Shown piece after piece: positions 1 to 7,530 of a stretch of 64,000 nucleotides of DNA. The position numbers and the translations under genes are program-made. Source of the DNA: Paludibacter sp. GTDB lineage: Bacteria > Bacteroidota > Bacteroidia > Bacteroidales > Paludibacteraceae. Positions within the stretch are counted from its first letter, which is position 1. Each line of letters begins with the position of its first letter. The notes beneath the pieces were generated by a model. It had not been told where the DNA came from and did no database searches. It saw only the letters and a list, made by a program, of their open reading frames with translations. The stretch spans positions 62,001-126,000 of the forward strand of contig JAQVAV010000001.1 of the NCBI GenBank assembly GCA_028690665.1. The letters run 5' to 3'.

Positions 1-518
1 ACATTGGCAAATTCCGAAACCGGAGCGTCGGGATTGCAGGTAACGCAAGCGGTAAAAATTTCGTTTCCCTGACATTTTTTCAAGGCTCCGATAACATAAG
101 GCGTCGTTCCCGAGGCGGCAATACCCACCACAACATCATGCTGACTTATATTGTAAGATTCTAAATCCAGCCAACCCTGCCCGGTATTATCTTCCGCATT
201 TTCAATCGGAAGTCGTAAAGCCTTGTCTCCACCGGCAATAATGCCGATAACCATTCCGGCAGGCATTCCGAAAGTTGGTGGAATTTCAGAAGCATCCAGC
301 ACCCCGAGCCGGCCGCTTGTTCCGGCACCAATATAAAAAAGCCGGCCTCCGCGTTTCATCCTCACGACAATTTCCTCTACCAATTTTTCAATTTGCGGAA
401 GAACAGTTTGCACTAAAACCGCGACTTTTCGGTCTTCATTATTGATTTCGAAAAGGATATCTGCTGCCGACTTCTTTTCGAGATGATCATAATGTGAAGG
501 TTGTTCGGTGATAAGCAT
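1..518 (-). CDS. murQ: N-acetylmuramic acid 6-phosphate etherase, 3' end outside window
   Basis: My own translation from the ATG at 518 gives 172 codons, running off the window start. MurQ cleaves the lactyl ether of MurNAc-6-phosphate to GlcNAc-6-phosphate and D-lactate in the cytoplasm, a step of peptidoglycan sugar recycling. The visible part has the SIS-domain phosphosugar-binding features of the family: GAGTSGRLG, the following ASEIPPTFG and the IAASGTTPY stretch. The family is about 270-300 aa, so roughly the last third is missing. The gene starts 37 nt after the stop of the sugar kinase gene, so the two are probably cotranscribed as kinase then etherase, matching the order of the two reactions. 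Confidence 0.93.
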   Translation of the reverse strand, partial: MLITEQPSHYDHLEKKSAADILFEINNEDRKVAVLVQTVLPQIEKLVEEIVVRMKRGGRLFYIGAGTSGRLGVLDASEIPPTFGMPAGMVIGIIAGGDKALRLPIENAEDNTGQGWLDLESYNISQHDVVVGIAASGTTPYVIGALKKCQGNEIFTACVTCNPDAPVSEFAN

Positions 519-555
519 AATCTAAATTTTAAAATTATTTGATGCTATCTTTCTT

Positions 556-1392
556 TCAAAAACTATGATATTTTACCAAACCTTCCATCGGACTTTGTTG
601 TATTTCCGAAATTTCCAATCCGTGTTCCGAAGCTACAATTTCCAATGTATCCCGAAAATAATATGCAATGGAGCCTGTAAAACCGATTTTCATTTCTTCA
701 AGCGGATATTGCATGACATTACGCACGAAAAAAGCATCGAATGAATCGAACACCAAATTAAAAATTTGCGGTTCTTCGAGATGTTCGAGCAGAAAAGGAG
801 TAAATTTTGCTAAAAAACGATTGGGAAAAGGTTGCTTGTAAACTTTGTCCATAATTTCGGCAGGAGTCAGTTCGTATTCATCAAAAAACCTGTCACGAAT
901 CCATTCAGGCATCTGATTTTTCAGGCAATCGGCCACAAAAAGCTTTCCCAGCACAGCCCCACTGCCTTCATCCCCCAAAATAAAACCAAGTGGAGAAACA
1001 TTCTGGACAATTTCTTTTCCATTATAATAACATGAATTGGAGCCTGTTCCGAGAATGCAGGCAATACCTTCATCGTGTTGTAGCAAAGCACGGGCAGCCC
1101 CGAGTAAATCGCTCTGCACTTCTACTGTTGCCGCACTAAAAAATCGCACCAAAGCCTGACTTACAATCAATTTTTTTTCAGGAAAAGAACAACCTGCCCC
1201 GTAAAAACATATTTCATCAATCTGATATTCTTTCACTCCATCTATCAATTGACTATCGAGTAAGGCCACTATATCCTGTTGCGACTGATAAAAAGGGTTG
1301 ATACCATCGGTAACTACTTCTTTTACTTTTGCTCCCAGATCAACCACACACCAGTGCGTTTTGGTAGAACCGCTATCGGCTATTAATTTCAT
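556..1392 (-). CDS. murK: BadF/BadG-family N-acetylmuramate/N-acetylglucosamine kinase
   Basis: A 278-aa ASKHA-fold sugar kinase. The N-terminus holds the phosphate-binding ADSGSTKTHW motif (residues 4-13), followed by GTGSNSCYY (around 115) and the LGDEGSGAVLG adenosine loop (around 139). I chose the ATG at 1392; an in-frame TTG two codons upstream is less likely. Paired with murQ, it most plausibly makes MurNAc-6-phosphate or GlcNAc-6-phosphate from the free sugar. A linked MurNAc kinase and MurQ are known from Tannerella, which is the reason for the symbol. Specificity between MurNAc and GlcNAc cannot be read from the sequence. A -7 element, TATCTTTG on the minus strand, lies at 1418-1425. 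Confidence 0.82.
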   Translation of the reverse strand: MKLIADSGSTKTHWCVVDLGAKVKEVVTDGINPFYQSQQDIVALLDSQLIDGVKEYQIDEICFYGAGCSFPEKKLIVSQALVRFFSAATVEVQSDLLGAARALLQHDEGIACILGTGSNSCYYNGKEIVQNVSPLGFILGDEGSGAVLGKLFVADCLKNQMPEWIRDRFFDEYELTPAEIMDKVYKQPFPNRFLAKFTPFLLEHLEEPQIFNLVFDSFDAFFVRNVMQYPLEEMKIGFTGSIAYYFRDTLEIVASEHGLEISEIQQSPMEGLVKYHSF

Positions 1393-1417
1393 ATTCAACT
1401 TTTCTTTTTTCTAAAAA

Positions 1418-1425
1418 CAAAGATA
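1418..1425 (-). promoter_or_regulatory. -7 promoter element of the murK-murQ operon
   Basis: TATCTTTG on the minus strand fits the Bacteroidetes -7 consensus TAnnTTTG and lies 25 nt upstream of the murK ATG. The only TTG near the -33 position is 24 nt away, longer than usual, so I call only the -7 box. Confidence 0.5.
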
Positions 1426-1453
1426 GGACATATTTTCCGATTACATATTCAAA

Positions 1454-1483
1454 TTGAAATCTCAAAATTTAGTCGTAATTTTG
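1454..1483 (+). promoter_or_regulatory. Bacteroidetes-type promoter of the glycosyltransferase gene
   Basis: TTG at 1454-1456 and TAATTTTG at 1476-1483 are separated by 19 nt, an exact fit to the -33/-7 pattern. Transcription would start near 1490. This argues against translation from the in-frame TTG at 1454 and for the ATG at 1511. Confidence 0.65.
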
Positions 1484-1510
1484 ACTTTAAAAAACAAACA
1501 AACACTTTTC

Positions 1511-2962
1511 ATGAAATCAATCAACTGCCTCCTGATTTGCAACAATCCCGTTGATACGTTAAAAACTATACAGCAAATCAAACAATCGCCATTCGTAAAA
1601 ACAATTTATCTGCTTGTAAAAGATGCATCTATACAAGCAGAAGGCTGCGAAAGTATAGTGATTGACACCTTGCAAAGCTCGGCAACAGTTCGTAAAATTG
1701 CAGAAAAAGCAGATACGGATTACACGCTGATTTATACCAAAGACAGCGTGCTTGATTTGGGGCAATTTGCACTCGAACGTTTTCAACATATTGCCGAAGA
1801 TACACAGGCTGGTTTGGTATATTCGGATTACTACGAAATAAAAAATGGCATCCGTTCAGCTCATCCCAACATCGATTATCAGGAAGGTTCGTTGCGCGAC
1901 GATTTCAATTTTGGCTCAGTGCTTTTCTACAACAGCCAATTATTAAAACAGGCGGTTGCCGAAACAACTGAAAATTATCAGTTTGCCGGATTTTACAACC
2001 TGCGGCTAAAAGTATCTCAACAGGCAGATTTGATACACATTAACGAATTTCTGTACACCGAAATTGAACTTGACACTCGTAAAAGTGGAGAAAAACAGTT
2101 CGATTATGTCGATCCACGCAACCGTGCGGTACAAATTGAAATGGAAGCAGCCTGTACCGACCATTTGAAAAAAATCGGTGGTTATCTGACACCTTCATTC
2201 AAAAAAATTGAATTCAACGAGACAAATTTTCCGGTCGAAGCATCTGTTATTATTCCGGTAAAAAACCGGGTAAAAACTATCAGTGACGCCATTCAGTCGG
2301 TATTAATTCAAAAGACGATATTTCCGTTTAATCTGATTATTATCGACAATTATTCCAATGACGGCACTTCCGAACTGATTCAAAAATTTGCACAAAAAGG
2401 CCAACGGATTATCCACCTCATTCCCGAACGAAAAGATTTGGGCATTGGCGGTTGCTGGAACGTGGGTGTTCACGACAAACGTTGTGGAAAATTCGCGGTA
2501 CAACTCGACAGCGATGATGTTTATCAGGACGAAAACACGCTTCAAAAAATTGTAAATGCATTCTACGAACAAAATTGTGCCATGGTCGTAGGTTCGTACA
2601 CCATGACCAACTTTGCCATGGAAACCATCGCTCCCGGATTGATTGACCACAAGGAATGGACACCCGACAACGGCCGCAACAATGCGCTACGCATCAATGG
2701 TCTGGGTGCTCCACGGGCATTTTACACGCCGATTTTGCGCGACATTAAAGTTCCGAACACCAGTTACGGCGAAGATTACGCACTCGGGTTACGCATTAGT
2801 CGCGAATACCAAATTGGACGTATTTACGAGTCGCTTTACCTCTGCCGTCGTTGGGAAGACAATTCGGACGCTTCGCTCGATGTGATAAAAATGAATACTA
2901 ATAATCTATATAAAGACAAAATCAGAACGGTGGAATTGAAAGCGAGAAAAAGAATATCATAA
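1511..2962 (+). CDS. Family 2 glycosyltransferase with an extra N-terminal domain
   Basis: A 483-aa protein. The C-terminal part, from about residue 240, is a GT-A fold family 2 glycosyltransferase: it opens with ASVIIPVKNRVKTISDAIQS and has the DNYSNDGT nucleotide-binding turn and the metal-binding LDSDD motif (near residue 335). The first 230 residues read like a second, degenerate GT-A-like domain (INCLLICNNPVDTLKTI at the start, LVYSDYYEI in the middle) without a clear DxD. There is no signal peptide or obvious membrane segment, so it is probably cytoplasmic and uses a nucleotide sugar. The acceptor is unknown. It faces away from murK, and a good promoter lies directly upstream. The start was chosen at ATG 1511 rather than an in-frame TTG at 1454. 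Confidence 0.8.
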   Translation: MKSINCLLICNNPVDTLKTIQQIKQSPFVKTIYLLVKDASIQAEGCESIVIDTLQSSATVRKIAEKADTDYTLIYTKDSVLDLGQFALERFQHIAEDTQAGLVYSDYYEIKNGIRSAHPNIDYQEGSLRDDFNFGSVLFYNSQLLKQAVAETTENYQFAGFYNLRLKVSQQADLIHINEFLYTEIELDTRKSGEKQFDYVDPRNRAVQIEMEAACTDHLKKIGGYLTPSFKKIEFNETNFPVEASVIIPVKNRVKTISDAIQSVLIQKTIFPFNLIIIDNYSNDGTSELIQKFAQKGQRIIHLIPERKDLGIGGCWNVGVHDKRCGKFAVQLDSDDVYQDENTLQKIVNAFYEQNCAMVVGSYTMTNFAMETIAPGLIDHKEWTPDNGRNNALRINGLGAPRAFYTPILRDIKVPNTSYGEDYALGLRISREYQIGRIYESLYLCRRWEDNSDASLDVIKMNTNNLYKDKIRTVELKARKRIS

Positions 2963-3006
2963 AATCAATAAAAAACGGAATTCATTTCTAATAGAACCAT
3001 TATTAT

Positions 3007-3191
3007 GTCCTTTCAGGACGTTATTAAAATCAATATACATTACTGTGGCGTTGCTACAGGCTAATAAAATTTCAGACTTTCAGTCTGACAAACATCGTAA
3101 TTTATACAACATTAGCATAAAAATTGGCATAAAAACATCAACCCAATAGCCTTAGGTATAAAACATAACTAATAACCTGCCCTGAAAGGGC
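3007..3191. repeat. Upstream REP-like hairpin cluster of the RAYT transposase
   Basis: Four short palindromes lie between the glycosyltransferase and the transposase: 3007-3019 (GTCCT-TTC-AGGAC), 3043-3059 (CTGTGGC-GTT-GCTACAG, one wobble), 3073-3087 (CAGACT-TTC-AGTCTG) and 3179-3191 (GCCCT-GAA-AGGGC). The shared three-base loops and short stems are typical of REP sequences mobilised by RAYT transposases. Confidence 0.75.
3038..3123. repeat. 86-bp direct repeat, copy 1
   Basis: Matches 3706-3791 with two mismatches over 86 bp. Contains the CTGTGGC and CAGACT palindromes. The two copies flank the RAYT gene in the same orientation. Confidence 0.85.
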
Positions 3192-3208
3192 ATAATAAAA
3201 GCCATACT

Positions 3209-3661
3209 ATGTCACAATCTCTTTCTAAACTTTACGTACACATTGTTTTTCATACAAAAAACAATCAAAACCTTATACACTCAGACATAAAACCTGAATT
3301 ATCTGCCTATCTCGGCGGAATTCTAAAAAATCTGAAATGCGTTCCAATTTCAATAAATGGAACTGAAAATCACATTCATATTTTATGTATAATGTCAAAA
3401 AATATTTGTCTTTCAGACTTATTAGAAGAATTAAAAAAGAACAGCAGCAAATGGATAAAATCTAAAGGCAAACAATACGAAAAATTTTTCTGGCAAATGG
3501 GATATGGTGGTTTCTCGGTCAGTCAGAGCAAAGCAGAAACGGTAAAACGTTATATCGAAAATCAGGAAGAACATCATAAAAAAGAAACATTTGAAAAAGA
3601 ATATATTAAATTTCTAAAAGAATATGATATTGATTACGATGAACGTTATTTATGGACATAA
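3209..3661 (+). CDS. REP-associated tyrosine transposase (RAYT, IS200/IS605 Y1 family)
   Basis: A 150-aa single-domain Y1_Tnp protein. It has the opening fold (KLYVHIVFHTKN), the HUH metal-binding motif in ENHIHIL (around residue 53) and the catalytic tyrosine candidate in ETVKRYIENQEEHHKK (around 116), which matches the YIxNQxxHH signature of RAYTs. These enzymes nick single-stranded DNA at hairpins and are usually domesticated: they spread REP sequences rather than themselves. The gene sits between two 86-bp direct repeats full of short palindromes, the expected substrate layout. A GCCCT-GAA-AGGGC hairpin lies 17 nt before the ATG. Length and motifs look intact. No accessory TnpB is present. 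Confidence 0.9.
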   Translation: MSQSLSKLYVHIVFHTKNNQNLIHSDIKPELSAYLGGILKNLKCVPISINGTENHIHILCIMSKNICLSDLLEELKKNSSKWIKSKGKQYEKFFWQMGYGGFSVSQSKAETVKRYIENQEEHHKKETFEKEYIKFLKEYDIDYDERYLWT

Positions 3662-3672
3662 CATTTAATTTT

Positions 3673-3922
3673 GCCCTTTCAGGGCGTAACTCTTATATCA
3701 TCAAACATTACTGTGGCGTTGCCACAGGCTAATGAAATTTCAGACTTTCAGTCTGACAAACATCGTAATTTATACAACATTAGCATAAAAAGAACATAAA
3801 AAGAATCAATCCAATGACGAAGCCCTATCTATAAAGAACTAATAAAATTTCAAACAAGATAATTAGAACAATATAGCCCTAAAAGGGCGTAATATCATCA
3901 ACCCAATGGCAAAGCCTTGGGT
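3673..3922. repeat. Downstream REP-like hairpin cluster of the RAYT transposase
   Basis: The 309-nt gap between the RAYT and DUF4922 genes holds no gene. It contains palindromes at 3673-3685 (GCCCT-TTC-AGGGC), 3711-3727 (CTGTGGC-GTT-GCCACAG, perfect), 3741-3755 (CAGACT-TTC-AGTCTG), 3876-3888 (GCCCT-AAA-AGGGC) and 3901-3922 (ACCCAA..GGC-AAA-GCC..TTGGGT, one bulge). A decayed form of the last is seen upstream near 3140-3158. Confidence 0.75.
3706..3791. repeat. 86-bp direct repeat, copy 2
   Basis: Second copy of the repeat at 3038-3123, differing at two positions. One of them restores a perfect 7-bp stem in the CTGTGGC palindrome. Confidence 0.85.
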
Positions 3923-3970
3923 ATAAAAACAAAAACTAATACTAATATCCTACCCTACTAAATATATAAC

Positions 3971-4867
3971 ATGACAAATATCAATCAATTAACAAAAGCT
4001 CTTTTTGCTAGTCAAATTCAAGATTGGCCTTTGGCCCATACCAACTTCGAAGGACTTAAAACCGTTCGCACCAAATCTTTTTCGTTTGGCGATTACGAGG
4101 TACGTGTTCAGTTCAATCCGGCACGTATGGTTTCGTCCGGTGCAAAAGTAGATGCCAAAAGTATTGCCGAACGTCCTTGTTTTCTATGCAAAGTTAATCG
4201 TCCTGCCGAGCAGGCGGCTGTCGACTTTGGCGATTATGAAATTTTGGTGAACCCCTTCCCTATTTTCCCGGAACATTTTACCATTCCACGCAAGGAACAT
4301 GTGCCTCAGCAAATCAAACCGTTTTTCGGAGATATGCTCGAACTTTCACGTGCCATGGACGATTATTTGGTTTTCTACAACGGGCCCAAATGTGGAGCCT
4401 CCGCACCTGACCATATCCATTTTCAAGCAGGGACAAAAAACTTTTTGCCTTTGGTGAACGATTATCATCGTTTGAAAAACACTCATACTGATCTGTTGGT
4501 TACAACTGAACAATCACAGCTTTTTCAAATGAAAAATTACGGACGAACAGTCTATGTTATAGAATCTGGCAATCAGGCAGCTGCCATTGATGCATTTGAA
4601 AAACTTTACCGTTTTTTTGAGCTGGAAGAAAGCACCGAACCGATGCTCAATATTGTATGCACTTTTGAAAACGGCCAATGGAATGTTTTCGTATTGCCAC
4701 GAAAAGCTTTTCGCCCCTGGCAATATACGGCTGAAAGTGAAAAACAACTGCTCGTCAGTCCGGCTACAGTCGAAATGTGTGGCGTTTTTATAACTCCCAT
4801 TGAAGAACATTTCAACCGGATTACGAAAAATGATATCGAAAGTATATTCGAACAGGTAAGTTATTAA
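3971..4867 (+). CDS. DUF4922 / HIT-like nucleotidyltransferase-fold protein
   Basis: A 298-aa protein that I place in the DUF4922 family of Bacteroidetes. The HIT-like signature DHIHFQAG (around residue 147) resembles the HxHxQxx active site of galactose-1-phosphate uridylyltransferase, Ap4A phosphorylase and plant GDP-galactose phosphorylase. A CFLC pair near residue 70 and the NPFPIFPEHFTIP segment are also typical. By family it could be a sugar-nucleotide or dinucleotide phosphorylase, but no substrate can be assigned. There is no signal peptide, so it is probably cytoplasmic. It is followed 56 nt later by the transglutaminase and SpoIID genes in the same direction, so an envelope-linked role by neighbourhood is possible but not shown. 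Confidence 0.75.
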   Translation: MTNINQLTKALFASQIQDWPLAHTNFEGLKTVRTKSFSFGDYEVRVQFNPARMVSSGAKVDAKSIAERPCFLCKVNRPAEQAAVDFGDYEILVNPFPIFPEHFTIPRKEHVPQQIKPFFGDMLELSRAMDDYLVFYNGPKCGASAPDHIHFQAGTKNFLPLVNDYHRLKNTHTDLLVTTEQSQLFQMKNYGRTVYVIESGNQAAAIDAFEKLYRFFELEESTEPMLNIVCTFENGQWNVFVLPRKAFRPWQYTAESEKQLLVSPATVEMCGVFITPIEEHFNRITKNDIESIFEQVSY

Positions 4868-4923
4868 ACAGTATTCATTAATTTTACGTCAAAAAATTAA
4901 ACTTGAGAAAATTTTCAGGCTCG

Positions 4924-6099
4924 ATGAAAAAATTTGTTTTATTGTTTCTATCCTTTATTTTTTTTACCGTAGTACACGCTCAACAAACAGCCAAATACGT
5001 TGACACGGATGCACGCATGATGCAAATTCCAAAAAGTTTGACGCAACGGGTAGAAGACATTGCAGCTTATATAAAAACCAACTTCAGCAATGACAACGAT
5101 AAAGTAAGAGCTGTATTTTATTGGATTTCGCAAAACATCACTTACGATGTGCCGGCCATGAACGATATTAATTTCTACGAAAACGAACAGCAAATCATTG
5201 ATGAAGTGATGCAATCGCGCAAAGGCGTTTGTATGCATTTTGCCATATTATTCGATAAAATTTGCAATTCAGCAGGAATAAAAGCTTATTGGATTGGAGG
5301 ATACACCCGTCAAAATGGCAAAGTGGATCAGGTTCCTCACGCATGGAATGCTGTGTACATTTACGGAAAATGGCAAATTATCGACCCCACATGGGGAACC
5401 GGACATCTCGCTAATGGAAAATTTATCCGGAAACTCGACAATAGTTTTTTCGACACCAAACCCGAAGAACTGATTAAAACACATTGTCCTTTTGATCCAA
5501 TGTGGCAATTGCTCACTTATCCTGTAGAAAATTCAAATTTTATAAAAGGAAACACACTGTCTGACAACAAACAAACAGCTTGGAATTTCAATGACTCCAT
5601 TGCAGTTTATGAACAGCAAGATACCCTTGCCCGTGAAATAACTACATTGCGCAGATTGAAAAAATCCGGACTGGAGAACGCTTTACTGAGTACGCAAGCC
5701 CGAGAGTTGCAATTAAATATTGAAACCACAAAACAAAATAAATCAGTTTCAGATTTCAATGAAGCAGTTAATCGTTTAAACGAAGGTGTCAACCGTTTAA
5801 ATGAATTCATCTCATATCGAAACAATCAGTTTATCCCTAAAAAAGAAGATGATGAAATTCAGCAAATGCTAACAAATGCCACAAATTCCATTTCGGAAAG
5901 CAAACAGCTTATTGCCGGCATTCAATACAAAAATACATCTCTCACAAACTCAATTAAACAACTTGAAAAAATGATTTCGGATACAGAAAACACATTATCC
6001 GAACAAAATACTTTTCTCGAAAAATACTTTTCCACACCCAAATTAATGCGTAAATCTTTATTTTATAAATTTACTTTAATGGGAGTGCCTTTAAATTAA
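4924..6099 (+). CDS. Secreted transglutaminase-like protein with C-terminal coiled coil
   Basis: A 391-aa protein starting at ATG 4924; an in-frame TTG at 4903 would precede the signal peptide. The first 20 residues are a clear Sec signal ending in VHAQ. A transglutaminase-like domain spans about residues 40-165 with a complete Cys103-His139-Asp154 triad (GVC, PHAW and IDPTWG). In bacteria such domains often act as peptidases or peptide-crosslinking enzymes in the periplasm. Residues from about 220 on are rich in charged and leucine heptads (repeats of NRLNEG and similar) and probably form coiled coils. The stop is one base before the SpoIID ATG, so the two are translated from one mRNA. The substrate is unknown; peptidoglycan or its partner protein are guesses. 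Confidence 0.75.
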   Translation: MKKFVLLFLSFIFFTVVHAQQTAKYVDTDARMMQIPKSLTQRVEDIAAYIKTNFSNDNDKVRAVFYWISQNITYDVPAMNDINFYENEQQIIDEVMQSRKGVCMHFAILFDKICNSAGIKAYWIGGYTRQNGKVDQVPHAWNAVYIYGKWQIIDPTWGTGHLANGKFIRKLDNSFFDTKPEELIKTHCPFDPMWQLLTYPVENSNFIKGNTLSDNKQTAWNFNDSIAVYEQQDTLAREITTLRRLKKSGLENALLSTQARELQLNIETTKQNKSVSDFNEAVNRLNEGVNRLNEFISYRNNQFIPKKEDDEIQQMLTNATNSISESKQLIAGIQYKNTSLTNSIKQLEKMISDTENTLSEQNTFLEKYFSTPKLMRKSLFYKFTLMGVPLN

Positions 6100-6100
6100 T

Positions 6101-7444
6101 ATGCAACAAAACGAACCAATAATAAATGTCGGTATTTTATCCGCTCCCAAAATCGAATTCATCCTAAACGGAGCATTCATAACTCCTCAGGGCAACATTT
6201 TCTCCGGAAAACAAATTGTTAGCTGGGAAAATGAGAAAATTATTTTTGGCGGAAACACATTTGAGGTTTTGGAATTTACTGCTGAAGAACCCGACGCATC
6301 GTTCGATTTAATGGATGTTGTTATCGGCATTGGATTTCACTGGGAACGAAAAGAAAACCAACGCTTCAAAGGAGCTTTGAAAATTATTGTAGAAAACGAT
6401 AAATTAACGGCTATAAACCGCATTGCTGTGGAGGATTACCTGATCAGCGTTATTTCGAGCGAGATGAGCGCTACAGCTTCCGACGAATTGCTCAAGGCTC
6501 ATGCAGTAATTTCGCGTAGCTGGTTGTTACATCCTTTGCAAAAACAAAGAGCAAAGGACAAAGAACAAAGACCTCAAAATGAATTTAAAACTTTCGATGC
6601 GCAATTTTCAGCTTTACATTACACAAAGTGGTACGAACGAGATGCGCATACCAACTTCGATGTTTGTGCCGATGACCATTGTCAGAGATACCAAGGAATT
6701 ACAAAAGCATCAACCGAAGCTGTTGTAAAAGCTATCGAAGCTACCCGCGGACAAGTGCTGATGTATGACGGAAAAATTTGCGATACGCGTTTTTCAAAAT
6801 CCTGTGGCGGCATTTCCGAAACTTTTGAGAACTGTTGGGCTCCGGAACCACATCCATATCTGACTAAAGTAATTGACAATCCGAATGCACCAGAAGGTTT
6901 CGATACCGATCTGACCATCGAAGCGAATGCCGAGAAATGGATTCGAGAAAGCCCAGAGGCATTCTGCAATACAACGGACAAAAAAATTCTGGCACAAGTG
7001 CTGAACAACTACGATCAAGAAACCACTGATTTTTATCGCTGGAAAGTGGAATATACACAAGCTGAAATTTCAGAACTTTTGCAACGACGTTCGGGCATTG
7101 ATTTCGGACAAATTATCGATCTCATTCCTGTAAAAAGAGGAGAATCAGGCAGATTGATTGAATTAAAAATCATCGGAACAAAACAAACCGTTGTTGTAGG
7201 AAAAGAGTTGGAAATTCGTAAATGGTTATCGAACTCACATCTTTACAGTTCGGCTTTTGTCGTGGACAAATACGAAATCATCAACAGTATTCCGCAACAT
7301 TTTACACTCACGGGAGCCGGTTGGGGACATGGTGTAGGGCTCTGCCAAATTGGTGCAGCTGTAATGGGTGAAAAGGGCTATAAATACGACGAAATTTTGC
7401 TGCATTATTTTAAAGGAGCGGAATTGAAAAAGATTTATCTTTAA
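6101..7444 (+). CDS. SpoIID/LytB domain protein
   Basis: A 447-aa protein of the SpoIID/LytB family, which in endospore formers degrades denuded peptidoglycan glycan strands or enhances amidases. Family marks seen are EDYLISVISSEM (around residue 108), LKAHAVISRSW (130-140), the long RGQVLMYDGKICDTRFSKSCGG segment split by a turn, and the terminal GAGWGHGVGLCQIGA motif (around 407). In Bacteroidetes it probably acts as a wall hydrolase or lytic transglycosylase. I see no obvious signal peptide in the first 30 residues, which is unusual for a periplasmic enzyme, so location is uncertain. It begins one base after the transglutaminase stop codon. Confidence 0.85.
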   Translation: MQQNEPIINVGILSAPKIEFILNGAFITPQGNIFSGKQIVSWENEKIIFGGNTFEVLEFTAEEPDASFDLMDVVIGIGFHWERKENQRFKGALKIIVENDKLTAINRIAVEDYLISVISSEMSATASDELLKAHAVISRSWLLHPLQKQRAKDKEQRPQNEFKTFDAQFSALHYTKWYERDAHTNFDVCADDHCQRYQGITKASTEAVVKAIEATRGQVLMYDGKICDTRFSKSCGGISETFENCWAPEPHPYLTKVIDNPNAPEGFDTDLTIEANAEKWIRESPEAFCNTTDKKILAQVLNNYDQETTDFYRWKVEYTQAEISELLQRRSGIDFGQIIDLIPVKRGESGRLIELKIIGTKQTVVVGKELEIRKWLSNSHLYSSAFVVDKYEIINSIPQHFTLTGAGWGHGVGLCQIGAAVMGEKGYKYDEILLHYFKGAELKKIYL

Positions 7445-7452
7445 CGTTTTTA

Positions 7453-7503
7453 TTTATTCAAATTCTTGCAAATTTTTGAAGAATTTGCAAGAATTTGAAT
7501 AAA
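7453..7503. promoter_or_regulatory. 22-bp perfect palindrome overlapping the Fic gene promoter
   Basis: Arms 7453-7474 and 7482-7503 are perfect reverse complements (22 bp) with a 7-base spacer; the core is TTCTTGCAAATT. The right arm runs into TAAATTTG (7500-7507, a good -7 box) and the spacer holds TTTTG (7474-7478) as a -33 candidate 21 nt away. The element therefore covers the putative promoter 27 nt before the Fic start and looks like an operator. It could alternatively terminate the SpoIID transcript. Confidence 0.6.
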
Positions 7504-7530
7504 TTTGTACCTAAATAATATAATTATCCT

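Noticed and set aside
1454-1510. TTG start for the glycosyltransferase
   Set aside because: The TTG is the -33 element of a near-perfect promoter; translation from ATG 1511 fits.
2303-2663. Minus-strand ORFs inside the glycosyltransferase gene
   Set aside because: They are shadows of a well-supported coding frame, with no promoter or family match.
3007-3922. CRISPR array near the RAYT gene
   Set aside because: The repeats are short palindromes at irregular spacing with no regular spacers, and no cas genes are present.
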